7,396 nucleotides of DNA from an uncultured Treponema sp. (GTDB lineage Bacteria > Spirochaetota > Spirochaetia > Treponematales > Treponemataceae). Location of the stretch: contig CALINC010000155.1 in NCBI GenBank assembly GCA_938045195.1, positions 1 through 7,396 of the forward strand. The letters run 5' to 3'. The first letter of the stretch is position 1, and every line of letters begins with the position of its first letter. The position numbers and the translations under genes were made by a program. Positions 6,334 through 7,396 of this stretch are shown one piece after another. The notes below the pieces were generated by a model. It was not told the origin of the DNA. It searched no databases and saw nothing but the letters and a program-made list of their open reading frames with translations.

Positions 6334-7273
6334 AAACAAAACGAGTTATAATTCTACAAAAAAGATAAACTGTCTGACAAACTTGAATTATAAAAGCATA
6401 TTGTGGTATAATAAAAAACAGGACACAACTAAACGGTACGATAAAATCGGGGTGTTTTTCCTTTTTATTTCCGCCGGTTGCCTCTAAAACAGATTCACAA
6501 AAAAACACGTTGTAAAAAGTAATTATCAATGTATATAAAAAAATAGAGCAATGTGTGTACCATACTAAAACGGCTCCTACTGCCGCCGAAAATGCAATAT
6601 GTAAAAACAAGCGTATGCTATACTGCTTTGTTCTTATAATTGAAACAAATCCCGTAATTCCGGCTGCTGCGTATGCTACAAATATAATGATTTGCGGAAT
6701 ACTGAATCCTAAAAATATTTCTTTTAAGTTCAGCTCATAAACGGCTTTTACAGGATATAGTGAAGCCATACATGCTATTGCCATTATTCCTTCGCTTGTG
6801 CTGAATGCCGCAAACCGCATAATTCCCGATTTTAGTCTTTCCCAAAAAGTTCCGATTTGACCAATGTATAAAAACTGATATACGCAAAAAAATAAAATGG
6901 GATTTGTTACACGGAACGAAAGCATAAGCGTTCCCGTTAAAAGCCCCGTAACAAAGCTGTCCAAGAAATGATCAAAGTATTCACCTAACGGAGAGCCCGT
7001 ATGAGTCCGCCGTGCCTGTATTCCGTCGGAACAATCTCCGACAATATAAATAAAACACAAAATAGGAATAAGCCATAAAAATCTATTTGTTCCTTTTATG
7101 TAATTTATATATGCAATTATAAACGAAATAAGAACAAAACTGTTTGAACATATTGTTATTATATTTGCAGGCACACTGCGAGGCAAAATTTTCATAAAGG
7201 GATATACAAAAAAATTATAAATGACAGGAGTAAGCAAAGACTTATCCTCTGCACTATAAGAGTATTCTTCCAT
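6278..7273 (-). CDS. CDP-alcohol phosphotransferase, choline/ethanolamine phosphotransferase type
   Basis: This integral membrane enzyme transfers phosphocholine or phosphoethanolamine from its CDP derivative to diacylglycerol, the last step of the CDP-choline (Kennedy-type) route known in treponemes. The CDP-alcohol signature D-x2-D-G-x2-A-R-x8-G-x3-D-x3-D is complete: D80, D83, G84, A87, R88, G97, D101 and D105. The N-terminus (PRSVPANIITI, 31-41) resembles eukaryotic-type members. About eight or nine hydrophobic segments follow from residue 38 to 306. The annotated product has 331 residues, but its last 15 look out of frame; losing one T would give 350. AAGGA (7290-7286) overlaps the glyS stop and lies 12 bases from the ATG. 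From memory, T. pallidum also has this gene beside glyS. Head-group specificity cannot be read from the sequence. Confidence 0.9.
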   Translation of the reverse strand: MEEYSYSAEDKSLLTPVIYNFFVYPFMKILPRSVPANIITICSNSFVLISFIIAYINYIKGTNRFLWLIPILCFIYIVGDCSDGIQARRTHTGSPLGEYFDHFLDSFVTGLLTGTLMLSFRVTNPILFFCVYQFLYIGQIGTFWERLKSGIMRFAAFSTSEGIMAIACMASLYPVKAVYELNLKEIFLGFSIPQIIIFVAYAAAGITGFVSIIRTKQYSIRLFLHIAFSAAVGAVLVWYTHCSIFLYTLIITFYNVFFCESVLEATGGNKKEKHPDFIVPFSCVLFFIIPQYAFIIQVCQTVYLFCRIITRFVSFFNKYKHCWYWRNPETQ

Positions 7274-7288
7274 AAAATAACTTAGTCC

Positions 7289-7396
7289 TTATACTCGTTT
7301 GTAATTTTTTATTTCAGTACGAATCTTTGAAACCAATTCGGTTCTGGGAATTCTAACTTGCTCCATAGAATCCCTAAATCGCAATGTAACCGTATT
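7289..7396 (-). CDS. glyS: Glycyl-tRNA synthetase, C-terminal end (partial)
   Basis: Only the last 35 codons are in the window; the gene continues beyond the right edge. The visible protein VTLRFRDSMEQVRIPRTELV, followed by a basic tail ending in NYKRV, matches the end of the anticodon-binding domain of the dimeric, class II, eukaryote/archaea-type glycine-tRNA ligase. There RDxxEQ-R/V-P is a typical closing motif. The TAA stop is 15 bases before the phosphotransferase ATG, so the two are very likely one transcript. The assignment rests on a short segment plus the recalled treponemal gene order. Confidence 0.75.
   Translation of the reverse strand, partial: NTVTLRFRDSMEQVRIPRTELVSKIRTEIKNYKRV

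Noticed and set aside
6227..6487. Plus-strand open frame of 86 codons antisense to the phosphotransferase end
   Set aside because: Starts at a TTG with no binding site or promoter and has no recognisable motif; an antisense shadow is the simpler reading.
1..7396. Mobile element, CRISPR array, defence island or toxin-antitoxin pair
   Set aside because: No transposase, integrase, spaced direct repeats or known defence domains are present. The tRNA-Cys shows no integrase gene or duplicated 3' end beside it.

Overview
The window looks like chromosomal DNA from a low-GC spirochaete, most likely a Treponema of the oral/T. denticola type. The main support is the minus-strand pair at the right edge: the 3' end of glycyl-tRNA synthetase followed at once by a CDP-alcohol phosphotransferase. 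From memory, T. pallidum has the same neighbours. The A/T-rich codon use and abundant A/T homopolymers agree. I see no insertion sequence, phage gene, CRISPR array or toxin-antitoxin pair, and most of the window reads as ordinary core or lineage-specific genes.

Layout, left to right. Positions 1-143 hold a 15-bp hairpin and a near-perfect sigma-70 promoter. That promoter drives a two-gene plus-strand operon: a DHH/DHHA1 phosphoesterase (nanoRNase/pAp-phosphatase type) and a TraB/PrgY-family membrane protein. The gap 2338-2610 carries a tRNA-Cys(GCA) on the minus strand with its own promoter and terminator. A second plus-strand operon follows: a 152-aa protein of unknown function with faint GIY-YIG resemblance, a membrane-anchored or secreted GH3 beta-N-acetylhexosaminidase, and a GNAT acetyltransferase whose start overlaps the GH3 stop. 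It meets a minus-strand operon head-on, with overlapping stop codons in TTTTAAAA. That operon, read right to left, is glyS (only its 3' end), the CDP-alcohol phosphotransferase and a 187-aa protein of unknown function.

Genes that plausibly act together: GH3 trims amino sugars from peptidoglycan fragments outside the cytoplasm. The CDP-alcohol phosphotransferase makes phosphatidylcholine or phosphatidylethanolamine from diacylglycerol. The DHH protein clears very short RNAs or pAp. No shared pathway across the whole window is evident.

Points most worth checking: (1) the phosphotransferase may have a frameshifted C-terminus at a 7-T run. Removing one T gives a 350-residue protein ending 3 bases before the next gene. 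(2) The 152-aa gene has a TATACT box placed so that transcription would begin at its ATG, with no Shine-Dalgarno sequence. (3) A 12-bp hairpin with a GGAA loop lies inside the acetyltransferase gene. I found no convincing new multi-gene defence or mobile system.
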